64,000 nucleotides of DNA from Jeotgalibaca sp. MA1X17-3 (GTDB lineage Bacteria > Bacillota > Bacilli > Lactobacillales > Aerococcaceae): positions 68,501-132,500 of the forward strand of contig NZ_CP090983.1 of the NCBI RefSeq assembly GCF_021513155.1. The letters are read 5' to 3'. The notes under the pieces are model-generated. The model was not told the DNA's origin, ran no database searches, and worked only from the letters and a program-made list of their open reading frames with translations. Below are positions 54,732-64,000 of this stretch, piece after piece. The position numbers and the translations under genes are program-made. The stretch's first letter is position 1. Every line of letters starts with the position of its first letter.

Positions 54732-55625
54732 ATGAGAAATTTTTTTTCTGTCGAACAGTTTACAAACGAGGAAGTCATGCACTTGTTAGACCGAGCAATC
54801 GCCTTTAAAACAGGTAAAGACATCTTCAAGAGTAATGCAACCATTGTAAATATGTTTTTTGAAAATAGCACACGTACTAAACATAGCTTTGAAATGGCTG
54901 AACATAAAATTGGAATGCAACAATTTAATTTTGATGTTGGTAGTTCTTCCGTAGCTAAAGGAGAGAGTTTGTATGACTCCGTCTTAACGATGCAGGCCTT
55001 AGGGGTTGATGTAGCTGTTATTCGACATCAAGATCGCAACTATATGGACCAACTCGTTAACTTAAAAATCAAGATTGTAAATGGAGGTAGCGGGAGTGGT
55101 CAGCACCCTTCTCAATCTTTACTCGATATCATGACAATTTATGAAGAGTTTGGTTATTTCGAAGGTTTGAAAATCGCTATTATCGGTGACATTATCCATT
55201 CACGAGTGGCGATGAGTAATATGACATTACTCAATCAATTGGGTGCTCATGTTATCTTCGCTGGACCGATGGATTACTTCGATACAAATTTTGAACAATA
55301 TGGAACATGGATGACCGTTGATGATGCGGTAAAAGAAGCTGATGTTGTAATGATGTTACGCGTTCAATTAGAGCGACATGACACTGAAGAACAAGAACAA
55401 TTTTCAAAAAACGCTTATCATGAACGTTCTGGTTTAACACGGAAACGTTACCGTACTATGAAAGACCACGCTATTATTATGCATCCAGCACCGGTAAACC
55501 GGGACGTTGAGTTAGCTAGCCAGCTTGTTGAGTGCAAAAAAAGTAGAATTGTAGAGCAAATGAGCAATGGAGTTTATGCACGAATCGCTATTCTAGAATG
55601 GGTTTTGGAAGGACGATATCAATGA
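54732..55625 (+). CDS. pyrB: Aspartate carbamoyltransferase catalytic chain
   Basis: A 297-residue enzyme joining carbamoyl phosphate to aspartate. Carbamoyl-phosphate motif FENSTRTKHSFEMAE, the SSSVAKGES loop, HPSQSLLD and the aspartate-binding MLRVQLERH are present. RBS GGAGGG before ATG 54732. The stop overlaps pyrC in ATGA. No regulatory pyrI chain, as usual for Firmicutes. Confidence 0.98.
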   Translation: MRNFFSVEQFTNEEVMHLLDRAIAFKTGKDIFKSNATIVNMFFENSTRTKHSFEMAEHKIGMQQFNFDVGSSSVAKGESLYDSVLTMQALGVDVAVIRHQDRNYMDQLVNLKIKIVNGGSGSGQHPSQSLLDIMTIYEEFGYFEGLKIAIIGDIIHSRVAMSNMTLLNQLGAHVIFAGPMDYFDTNFEQYGTWMTVDDAVKEADVVMMLRVQLERHDTEEQEQFSKNAYHERSGLTRKRYRTMKDHAIIMHPAPVNRDVELASQLVECKKSRIVEQMSNGVYARIAILEWVLEGRYQ

Positions 55626-56902
55626 AATTAATTTTAAAAAACGGCAAACGTATTATTACTGGTAATCAGACAGAGACCATCGATTTAGCTATAGAGAATG
55701 GGATTATTTCAGAAATAGGTGATCATTTGAGTGGTGATAGGGAAATCGATCTAAAGGGAAAGCTAATTACGCCAGGATTGGTCGACATTCATGTCCACTT
55801 TAGAGAACCAGGCTTTACTGATAAGGAAACCATTGCTTCAGGATCAAGAGCAGCAGCACGAGGTGGTTTTACAACCGTTTGTGCTATGCCTAATACCAAT
55901 CCTATATCGGATACTCCTGAAAAATTTTCACAGTTAGAAGCCTTAATAAAAAAAGATGCTGTCATTCACATCCACCACTATGCTCCCATTACCAAGGGAT
56001 TACGCTCAAACAAACTAGTTGATATGATGGCTATTAATGCCTTCGCCTATACTAATGATGGTGTTGGCATACAAACAGCCGGTGTGATGTATGAAGCAAT
56101 GAAAGAAGCAGCACGCTTAGGAAAACCGATTGTCGCTCATACTGAAGACGATAGCCTCCTGTACGGTGGTGTGATGCATGATGGGATTCGAAATAAAGAG
56201 CTGGGGCTGCCTGGTATCATGGGAATTGTTGAGAGTTCACAAATAGCTCGAGATATTTTACTAGCTAAAGAAACCGGTGTTCATTATCATGTGTGTCATG
56301 TTTCCTCAAAGGAATCGGTAGCAGCAATCCGCCATGGTAAAAGCTTAGGTGTAAAGGTAACCGCAGAAGTAACCCCTCATCATTTAATTTTAAATGAGAT
56401 GGCTATTTTAAAGGATGACGCTACTTACAAAATGAATCCACCTTTGCGAGCGGAAGAAGACCAACAAGCACTAATCGAAGGTCTGTTAGACGGAACCATT
56501 GACTTTATCGCTACCGACCACGCTCCCCATACTAAAGAAGAAAAATCTGGTGGATTCATGAATTCACCTTTTGGAATTGTTGGTATTGAAACATCCTTCG
56601 CCTTACTTTATTCCCACTTTGTAAAGACTGGTATTATGACTTTAGAATTTCTAATCGCCCGAATGACAACTCTTCCTTCTGAACTATTTAATCTCCCGGC
56701 AGCAACATTAACAGTCGGAAGTATTGCAGATATAGCTGTTTTTGATTTAGATACAACTTATCAAATTCATGAAAAAGACTACTTATCAAAGTCTTCCAAT
56801 ACTCCTTTTAATGGAACAAAAGTTTTCGGTATGTGTGACTTAACACTCTGCAATGGTATCATCGTTTGGCAAAAAAAAGAGGAGGAACATCATGCAAGTT
56901 GA
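55622..56902 (+). CDS. pyrC: Dihydroorotase
   Basis: A 426-residue zinc amidohydrolase closing carbamoyl-aspartate to dihydroorotate. Metal motif DIHVHFREPG, later His-rich HVCHVSS and FIATDHAPHT. The start is ATG 55622, overlapping the pyrB stop. Class I dihydroorotase by length and sequence. Confidence 0.98.
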   Translation: MKLILKNGKRIITGNQTETIDLAIENGIISEIGDHLSGDREIDLKGKLITPGLVDIHVHFREPGFTDKETIASGSRAAARGGFTTVCAMPNTNPISDTPEKFSQLEALIKKDAVIHIHHYAPITKGLRSNKLVDMMAINAFAYTNDGVGIQTAGVMYEAMKEAARLGKPIVAHTEDDSLLYGGVMHDGIRNKELGLPGIMGIVESSQIARDILLAKETGVHYHVCHVSSKESVAAIRHGKSLGVKVTAEVTPHHLILNEMAILKDDATYKMNPPLRAEEDQQALIEGLLDGTIDFIATDHAPHTKEEKSGGFMNSPFGIVGIETSFALLYSHFVKTGIMTLEFLIARMTTLPSELFNLPAATLTVGSIADIAVFDLDTTYQIHEKDYLSKSSNTPFNGTKVFGMCDLTLCNGIIVWQKKEEEHHAS

Positions 56903-57635
56903 ATTACTGAAAGTCGTTTCAAATAAGGAGATCGCTCATAACATCTACGAAATAATTTTAACTGGAAATATGGTTTCAACAATGAAGAAAAGTGGACAGT
57001 TTTTACATCTACGTATGAAAAATTCTAGTATGGTCTTAAGACGACCGATCTCTATTGCTTCCATCAATAACGACAGTTGCACTCTTCTCTATCGCATCGT
57101 CGGCAAAGGTACTGAAGAGATGGCTAGCTATCAACCAGGGGATCTTGTTGATGCTCTCGGACCTTTAGGCAATGGCTTCCCTACTGATTTTTTAGAAAGT
57201 AATGCTGAAGTTGCTGTTATCGGCGGTGGTATTGGTGTAGCTCCTTTATATGAATTAGGAAAAGAGTTGCTAAGTAAAGGTGTAAAAACTACCTTTATTT
57301 TAGGTTTTGCTGACAAAGATGATTGTTACTATTATGATGAGTTCACAGCTCTAGGAACCGTCATCCTCTGTACAGATGATGGTTCGTTAGGTCTAAAAGG
57401 TCACGTTGGTGTCGGACTTCCATCAGTTAATCCTGATGCTGTCTTTGCCTGTGGACCGACACCATTATTGCGTCTAGTTCAATTATCCTTTCCTAAACTA
57501 GACCATGTCTATTTATCATTAGAGGAACGAATGGCCTGCGGTGTAGGAGCCTGTTACGGCTGTGAGACAAAAAGAAAAGACAAACGTATTTGTATCGATG
57601 GACCCGTATTTCAAAGAGAAGAGGTTACGCTATGA
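56892..57635 (+). CDS. pyrK: Dihydroorotate dehydrogenase electron-transfer subunit
   Basis: A 247-residue FAD/[2Fe-2S] protein that passes electrons from PyrD to NAD. FAD motif RRPISIAS, nucleotide motif GGGIGVAPLYEL, and cluster ligands CGVGACYGC plus a later Cys (ICIDG). The start ATG 56892 follows GAGGAGG and overlaps the end of pyrC. Confidence 0.97.
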   Translation: MQVELLKVVSNKEIAHNIYEIILTGNMVSTMKKSGQFLHLRMKNSSMVLRRPISIASINNDSCTLLYRIVGKGTEEMASYQPGDLVDALGPLGNGFPTDFLESNAEVAVIGGGIGVAPLYELGKELLSKGVKTTFILGFADKDDCYYYDEFTALGTVILCTDDGSLGLKGHVGVGLPSVNPDAVFACGPTPLLRLVQLSFPKLDHVYLSLEERMACGVGACYGCETKRKDKRICIDGPVFQREEVTL

Positions 57636-58555
57636 ATCGCTTAAAGGTTAATTTACCTGGAATAGAATTAAGAAACCCCATCATGCCCGCATCTGGTTGC
57701 TTTGGCTTTGGAGAAGAGTATGCTCAGTTTTATGATTTTTCTAAACTAGGTGCCATCATGGCTAAAAGTGCGACTCTTAATGAACGTATCGGTAATGCCT
57801 TACCACGTGTAGCTGAAACACCCAATGGTATGTTGAATGCTATTGGGTTGAAAAATCCAGGTCTAGACGTCATCTTATCCGAAAAATATCCCTTCCTTGC
57901 TCAATTCGATGTACCTATCATTGCCAATGTTGCTGGTTCAACAGAGGAAGAATACGTCGCTGTCTGCCAGAGAATCGCTGATGCACCCAATGTGAAGGCT
58001 ATCGAATTAAATATTTCATGTCCAAATGTTAAAGAAGGCGGTGTAGCATTTGGAACAGACCCCGATGTTGCAGCGCATTTAACACGGATTTGTAAAGCAG
58101 TCACTAATTTACCAATTTATGTGAAGCTAAGTCCCAATGTTACGGATATTGTAGCGATCGCAAAGGCAGTTGAGGCTGCTGGTGCTGATGCCATCTCCAT
58201 GATTAATACATTTACTGGTATGTCCATTGACGTGAAGACAAGAAAGCCGGTTCTTGGAAATATTACCGGTGGTCTTTCGGGCCCCGGTATTAAACCGATT
58301 GCTTTGAGAATGGTATACCAAGTTTCACGTGCTGTTGATATTCCTATTATCGGTATAGGAGGCGTTTCTTCTGTTGATGATGCCTTAGAAATGATTATGG
58401 CAGGAGCTACTGCCGTTGCAGTCGGGACCGCCAACTTTACGGATCCTTATATTTGTCCGAAAATTATTAATGGTTTAGAGAAAAGACTCGATGAGCTTGG
58501 AATTGAGTCGATTCAAAGCTTAATTAATGATGTTAGAGCAGAACGATTTGCTTAA
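57632..58555 (+). CDS. pyrD: Dihydroorotate dehydrogenase, class 1B catalytic subunit
   Basis: A 307-residue FMN enzyme oxidising dihydroorotate to orotate with PyrK. The active-site base Cys is in LNISCPNVKEGG; FMN phosphate loop GIGGVSSVDDALEMIMAGA. The ATG overlaps the pyrK stop (ATGA). It is the last pyr gene here; pyrE, pyrF and carAB are not in the window. Confidence 0.98.
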   Translation: MNRLKVNLPGIELRNPIMPASGCFGFGEEYAQFYDFSKLGAIMAKSATLNERIGNALPRVAETPNGMLNAIGLKNPGLDVILSEKYPFLAQFDVPIIANVAGSTEEEYVAVCQRIADAPNVKAIELNISCPNVKEGGVAFGTDPDVAAHLTRICKAVTNLPIYVKLSPNVTDIVAIAKAVEAAGADAISMINTFTGMSIDVKTRKPVLGNITGGLSGPGIKPIALRMVYQVSRAVDIPIIGIGGVSSVDDALEMIMAGATAVAVGTANFTDPYICPKIINGLEKRLDELGIESIQSLINDVRAERFA

Positions 58556-58724
58556 TGATTTTATAATGAACAATACCTATTTTTATACAAAAAATAAAAA
58601 TATATTCTATTCGTGCTACAGAGTATTTAAAGAAATAATAAAATGAAAGTAACCTATAAATTACTTTTGGTTGTTCTAATTTTTCTAGGTTCATAACAAG
58701 TTTTTAATTTCTTAGAGTACAGCC

Positions 58725-58790
58725 TGAAAACAAAAAAATACTTTCCAACAGATTGTTGGAAAGCACTCATGTTATGACTCTCATTCTTCA
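58725..58790. mobile_element. Left part of an older ISL3-family remnant
   Basis: This tail (hairpin CTTTCCAACA / TGTTGGAAAG region and actctcattcttca) matches the right-hand tail of the complete element next to it (60200-60254). It continues at 60293, so the complete element landed inside it. Confidence 0.75.
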
Positions 58791-60292
58791 GGCTCTATAA
58801 TATTTGGTGTTGGTGGCTTACAATCACCAATGCCTATTTTTATTCAAAAAATAGAAACATGTGAAAAAATCCGATAGAATAAAGTTACGACACAACATTC
58901 TAAAGGAGGTTTTCACATGTCCCATTCTCATTATATTCGAACCATGCTAGATTTGAAAGATAAAAACATTACGTTCTTACAATCCTTTTGTAAAGAGACG
59001 AAAATCAAAGGGATTCTCTCGAAGGTTTTTTATGGCATCCTTTCCTACACACCTCTCCGGTGTGTCAACTGTGGGATGGGAAAAGAAGGAACATCTATTA
59101 TTAAATATGGCTTTAAGACGAGTCGGTTAACGTTGAATAGCACCAGCCATTACCCAACATACTTACTGCTAAAAAAACAACGCTTTTATTGTAAAAAATG
59201 TGTCTCTACTTTCTGTGCAGAAACAAGCGAGGTAGACCGGCATTGCTTCATTTCCAATACGGTTAAACAATCCATCGCGATTGAATCGAAAGATAAAATT
59301 TCAGAGAAAGACTTAGCGAGGCGTCACCACGTTAGCCCAACGACAACTTCACGAGTCATTCAAATCATGGCTTCTTCCTTTCAATTACGTACACACTCTC
59401 TCCCTAAACATTTATCCTTTGATGAGTTTCATTCTGTCGGAAATCAGATGAGCTTTATCTATATCGATTCTGTGACCCACCAGGTTATTGATGTTTTATC
59501 AGACCGAAGGTTACCAACCCTTCGAAGCCACTTTGGTCGCTACTCAACAGAAACGCGCTCCAAAGTAGAAACGATTGTCATTGATATGAATACTCCTTAC
59601 TTAACACTCATTCACGAATTATTTCCACGGGCTAAAATTATTATTGATTCGTTTCATTTGGTCCAACTTATTAGTCGTTCTTTGAATCAAACGAGAGTGA
59701 CCTGTATGAACCAGTATCGGACTTCAAATCCAGAAGACTTAAAAAAATATCGCAAACTCAAGCGGTACTGGAAACTTGGATTAAAGAGAGAATCCGATTT
59801 GAATTCCGTTCACTATTCGTATCACCGATTGTTTAAAGGAATGAAAAGTCAGACAGGGGTCATGGATTACCTTTTAAATTTGGGAGACGAATACAAAACG
59901 ACGTATCAGTTCTATCAAGATCTTTTATTTGCCTTTGATCAAAAAGATTTCGTTCTTTTCCAAGAGATCTTAAAAGAAGCCCCAGTGGGGCTTTCTTCCT
60001 ACATGAAAACAAGTCTGCGAACTCTTAAAAAGTATCAATCATACGTAGAAAATACGTTCTTACATCCTTACACAAATGGACCGATTGAAGGAATCAATAA
60101 TAAAATTAAAGTGATCAAACGAATAGCCTTTGGATTTCGCAGTTTTTCTAAGTTCAAAACTAGAATTTTAATTTCCTGTAATACCGTTCAAAAATAAAAA
60201 AATGCTCTCCAACGGTTCGTTGGAAAGCATTCATTATGTGACTCTCATTCTTCATCGGATTTGTAGTTACCAACACGATTTGACGAAGAGCC
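58791..60292 (+). mobile_element. ISL3-family insertion sequence (copy 2), complete, with target duplication
   Basis: A 1502-base element with inverted repeats starting GGCTCT and sharing GTGTTGGT (left 58791; right in reverse to 60292). A perfect 8-base target duplication ATTCTTCA flanks it (58783-58790 and 60293-60300). It carries one intact transposase gene. Confidence 0.95.
58917..60197 (+). CDS. ISL3-family transposase
   Basis: A 426-residue DDE transposase with an N-terminal zinc finger (CVNCGMG...CKKCVST), core motifs LSFDEFHSV and IVIDMNTPYL, and C-terminal GPIEGINNKIKVIKR. ATG 58917 follows AAAGGAGG. Related to, but clearly distinct from, the transposase at 11337-12641. It is intact with clean element ends, so the element is probably still mobile. 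Confidence 0.95.
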   Translation: MSHSHYIRTMLDLKDKNITFLQSFCKETKIKGILSKVFYGILSYTPLRCVNCGMGKEGTSIIKYGFKTSRLTLNSTSHYPTYLLLKKQRFYCKKCVSTFCAETSEVDRHCFISNTVKQSIAIESKDKISEKDLARRHHVSPTTTSRVIQIMASSFQLRTHSLPKHLSFDEFHSVGNQMSFIYIDSVTHQVIDVLSDRRLPTLRSHFGRYSTETRSKVETIVIDMNTPYLTLIHELFPRAKIIIDSFHLVQLISRSLNQTRVTCMNQYRTSNPEDLKKYRKLKRYWKLGLKRESDLNSVHYSYHRLFKGMKSQTGVMDYLLNLGDEYKTTYQFYQDLLFAFDQKDFVLFQEILKEAPVGLSSYMKTSLRTLKKYQSYVENTFLHPYTNGPIEGINNKIKVIKRIAFGFRSFSKFKTRILISCNTVQK

Positions 60293-60345
60293 ATTCTTCA
60301 TACGATTTTCGGATCACCAAAACCATTTAACGAAGTACAATTATA
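60293..60345. mobile_element. Right part of the older ISL3-family remnant
   Basis: Joined to 58790 it reads actctcattcttca-tacgatttt...aacgaag, a diverged copy of the IS right end (60241-60290). It ends just before the old-yellow-enzyme gene stop. Confidence 0.7.
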
Positions 60346-60349
60346 TTTT

Positions 60350-61470
60350 TTACTCAAATGGGATCCATCCAGCTCTCTTTTGAAGATTTTCCCACATTTC
60401 ATCTGGAATTTGTAAATCATTTCGATCCGCTTTTTTAATTGTGAATCTAATTTCTTCTTCTTCACCATTTTGTACTTTTGATGCCCAGTCTGGCTCTACA
60501 ATCAACTGCCTTCCAATCGCTACGATCGGAATATTCATATTTTTTAGTTTAACAGCATCTTCTGGAGTACTTATGTTTCCTACTCCAATAATAGGGATAT
60601 TCTCGCCGATTGTTTCCACAATTGTTTTTAAAACAGGAGTCTTCTCTGCTTCATTTCGGATAGAGGTCTGTTTGTAATCTCCTAAAGAAATATGAATATA
60701 GTCTAGTCCTTTTTCTTTCAGATGAGACAACAATTGCAAAGTATCTTCCAAGCTAATACCCGGCTCTTCTATTTCTTCTGGTGAAATACGGTAGCCTAAT
60801 ATGAATGGCTGATCTGCATATTTTTCAACAGCTTCTTTTGCTGCATCTACTACTGCAAGTGGAAACTGCATTCTTTTCTCAATGGTACCGCCCCACTCAT
60901 CTATTCTACGATTCGAATGTGGCGAAAAAAATTGTTGGATTAAGTAAGTATTTGCCCCATGTAATTCGACACCATCAAATCCTGCTTGAATCGCTCTTCT
61001 GGTAGCTTCTCCAAATGCATCAACCAATTTTCAGTTACTTCTTCTCTGGTTAGTTCACGTGGTACTTCTGCACCAACTCTCATAGCTGGAATTTCACTTG
61101 GCGCTACAGGTTGTTCTGCTTTCAAAGTTCGACGCGTTCCCATTCTACCAACATGAAAAATTTGCAGAATTGCTTTTGATCCTTGCTTTTGAATGACCTG
61201 AGCAACCTTTGACAAACTTTCAATTCGACTATCTGATGCTGCACTAAAAGATCCTGGGAATCTGCCATCTTCCATTACTTGCGCACAAGCGGTAATAACA
61301 GCTCCCAATCCTTTTGCTCGTCTTGCATAGTAATTTAGTTCATCTGTGGTTACCATTCCGTTTTCAAATGAAGAATTAGTTGTCATGGGAGCCATGACAA
61401 TCCGATTTTCAATCGTGCCTCCATTTGGAAAATGAAGTGGCTTAAATAACTGATTATAATTTGAATTCAT
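60350..61470 (-). pseudogene. Old-yellow-enzyme NADH:flavin oxidoreductase, frameshifted
   Basis: Two frames form one ~373-residue TIM-barrel FMN oxidoreductase of the OYE/NADH-flavin family. The N-part (ATG 61470) has MAPMTTNSS and QIFHVGRMG. The C-part has GFDGVELHGANTYLIQQF with catalytic His/Asn, and the FMN loop GVGNISTPEDA. A one-base loss in the A4 run at 61028-61031 (E-V-T-E-N) separates them; one added A restores GNATLEEN-type continuity (EKLVDAFGEA). Substrates for such enzymes are activated alkenes or enoyl derivatives. As read, neither half should be functional. Confidence 0.88.
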
Positions 61471-61627
61471 AATAATCTCCTTTACTCTGTAATAAATATT
61501 GAATGATGTACATTATCATAAATTATTAAGTTGTTACTTCATTATAACGAATATGAAAGGGATAACGAAAACATATGCATGAATGAGATTAGTACATCCT
61601 TTGTAAAAACTTCTTATTAATAACAAA

Positions 61628-61664
61628 AAAGTATTTCCTTCTACAATTAGAAGAAAATACTTTT
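61628..61664 (-). terminator. Terminator downstream of tRNA-Thr
   Basis: Imperfect stem AAAGTATTT... / ...AAATACTTT with a T-run on the minus strand. Confidence 0.75.
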
Positions 61665-61669
61665 TATGA

Positions 61670-61742
61670 TGCCAGCTGCAGGGATCGAACCTGTGACCTC
61701 CGCGTTACGAGTGCGATGCTCTACCAACTGAGCTAAGCTGGC
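61670..61742 (-). tRNA. tRNA-Thr (CGT anticodon)
   Basis: A 73-base cloverleaf with acceptor GCCAGCT / AGCTGGC and anticodon loop CTCGTAA (CGT). Two A-C mismatches are visible, at 31-39 in the anticodon stem and 49-65 in the T-stem. CCA is not encoded. Confidence 0.9.
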
Positions 61743-61866
61743 TCTATGCATAGATTTATATCTGTGAAGAATTATACAATACATTAAAAGTATTGTAAAG
61801 CATAGAAAGTAAAAAAAATTAAATAGGAATCAAAAAAATCCTGACTCCTATTCTACTACTCATTAT

Positions 61867-62154
61867 TTATTTTTCTGCTGCAATATCTCCGTATTTTTCA
61901 GGTTTACCTTCAAACATGGCTACCACATAAGAACATTGTGGAATAATTTTTTTACCTTCACTCTTCATCTCATATACAAGATGATCTAGCATTTTTTCAG
62001 CAACTCCTCCACCCCGCAATGAAGGATCTACATACGTATGATTGGCAATTACTTTATCTTCTCCATAGGGAGCGTACGTAATTTCTGCAACCATATTTCC
62101 ATTCTCATCTAGTTTCTGATATCCATTACCATGTTTTACAAATTCATCAGCCAT
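61867..62154 (-). CDS. Small GNAT-family N-acetyltransferase (YjdJ-like)
   Basis: A 95-residue compact acetyltransferase-like domain with the acetyl-CoA loop LRGGGVAEKMLD and the following helix, and a CSYVVAMF strand near the end. This short group is smaller than typical GNATs and its substrates are unknown. RBS AAGGAAGG before ATG 62154. Stand-alone gene between tRNA-Thr and the rRNA operon. Confidence 0.9.
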   Translation of the reverse strand: MADEFVKHGNGYQKLDENGNMVAEITYAPYGEDKVIANHTYVDPSLRGGGVAEKMLDHLVYEMKSEGKKIIPQCSYVVAMFEGKPEKYGDIAAEK

Positions 62155-62253
62155 TTTTTACACTACCTTCCTTCTTTTTATTATAATCAGTGTATCATGT
62201 AGCATCTTAAAAAAACAGAAAAATAGTTTACCTATATCTAACAAATAGAACAC

Positions 62254-62292
62254 AAAAAAAGTTCTTCCCTAATTAAAGGAAAGAACTTTTTA
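62254..62292 (-). terminator. rRNA operon terminator
   Basis: Stem AAAGTTCTTTCC / GGGAAGAACTTT with a T-run on the minus strand, just after 5S rRNA. Confidence 0.88.
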
Positions 62293-62298
62293 TTATTT

Positions 62299-62415
62299 GC
62301 GCGGCAGCGTCCTACTCTCACAAAGGGAAACCCTTCACTACAATCGGCGCTTGGAAGCTTAACTTCTGTGTTCGAGATGGGAACAGGTGTGGCCTTCCAG
62401 CCATCGCCACCGCAC
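62299..62415 (-). rRNA. rrf: 5S ribosomal RNA
   Basis: Complete 117-base 5S rRNA on the minus strand with the conserved CCATCTCGAACACAGAAG stretch and complementary ends. It follows 23S in the usual order. Confidence 0.95.
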
Positions 62416-62510
62416 ATTTTTATGGTCATCAGGAAACATTGTTCCCTCAAAACTGAATACACAACAGGAAAAGAAAGGTTGACCAGGCACCGCATTACGT
62501 CGCTGCCTGT

Positions 62511-64000
<1,490 letters not shown>

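Overview
The window comes from a low-GC Gram-positive bacterium. The evidence is strong AGGAGG-type ribosome-binding sites, lipobox and LPXTG surface proteins, ECF vitamin transporters, PyrR attenuation, the cdaA-cdaR-glmM operon and a glmS ribozyme. Gene content and the rRNA spacer style fit Lactobacillales, possibly Carnobacteriaceae; that placement is inference.

Layout. (1) 1-10.6 kb: a uronate-polysaccharide operon on the minus strand (DUF2264 protein, heparinase-like lyase, GH88 unsaturated glucuronyl hydrolase, sugar ABC importer, membrane protein), with a broken LacI gene divergent from it and an intact LacI paralogue beside that. (2) 10.7-16.5 kb: VOC protein, an ISL3-family element abutting a PTS IIB gene, manA-like isomerase, glmS with its ribozyme. 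(3) 16.5-24.3 kb: a cobalamin-riboswitch operon: wall-anchored transcobalamin-like protein, membrane-anchored DUF4430 protein, EcfT, fused EcfA, S component. (4) 24.6-27.3 kb: MFS and MATE transporters. (5) 27.5-43.3 kb: a second lyase operon (two heparinase-like lyases, ABC importer, five unassigned small membrane proteins, KdgF, duplicated SDR reductase) with an IclR regulator and an orphan solute-binding paralogue. (6) 44-53.8 kb: housekeeping genes (glmM-cdaR-cdaA, phosphate transport, tRNA-Tyr/His/Gln, UbiB kinase, ECF S component, TVP38). (7) 54-58.6 kb: pyrR-B-C-K-D with two PyrR attenuators. (8) 58.7-64 kb: a nested ISL3-family insertion, broken old-yellow-enzyme gene, tRNA-Thr, GNAT protein, 5S and partial 23S rRNA.

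How it works together. The two carbohydrate loci look built to degrade uronic-acid polysaccharides such as glycosaminoglycans: lyases make unsaturated oligosaccharides, ABC importers bring them in, GH88 releases the unsaturated uronate, and KdgF plus the SDR process it. Several of these genes are broken. Seven lesions in five genes are single-base losses in A/T runs, and one lyase has an in-frame amber codon. The most interesting system is the B12 operon: a surface protein with the two domain types of animal intrinsic factor/transcobalamin, under a cobalamin riboswitch, followed by a membrane-anchored relay candidate and a complete ECF importer.
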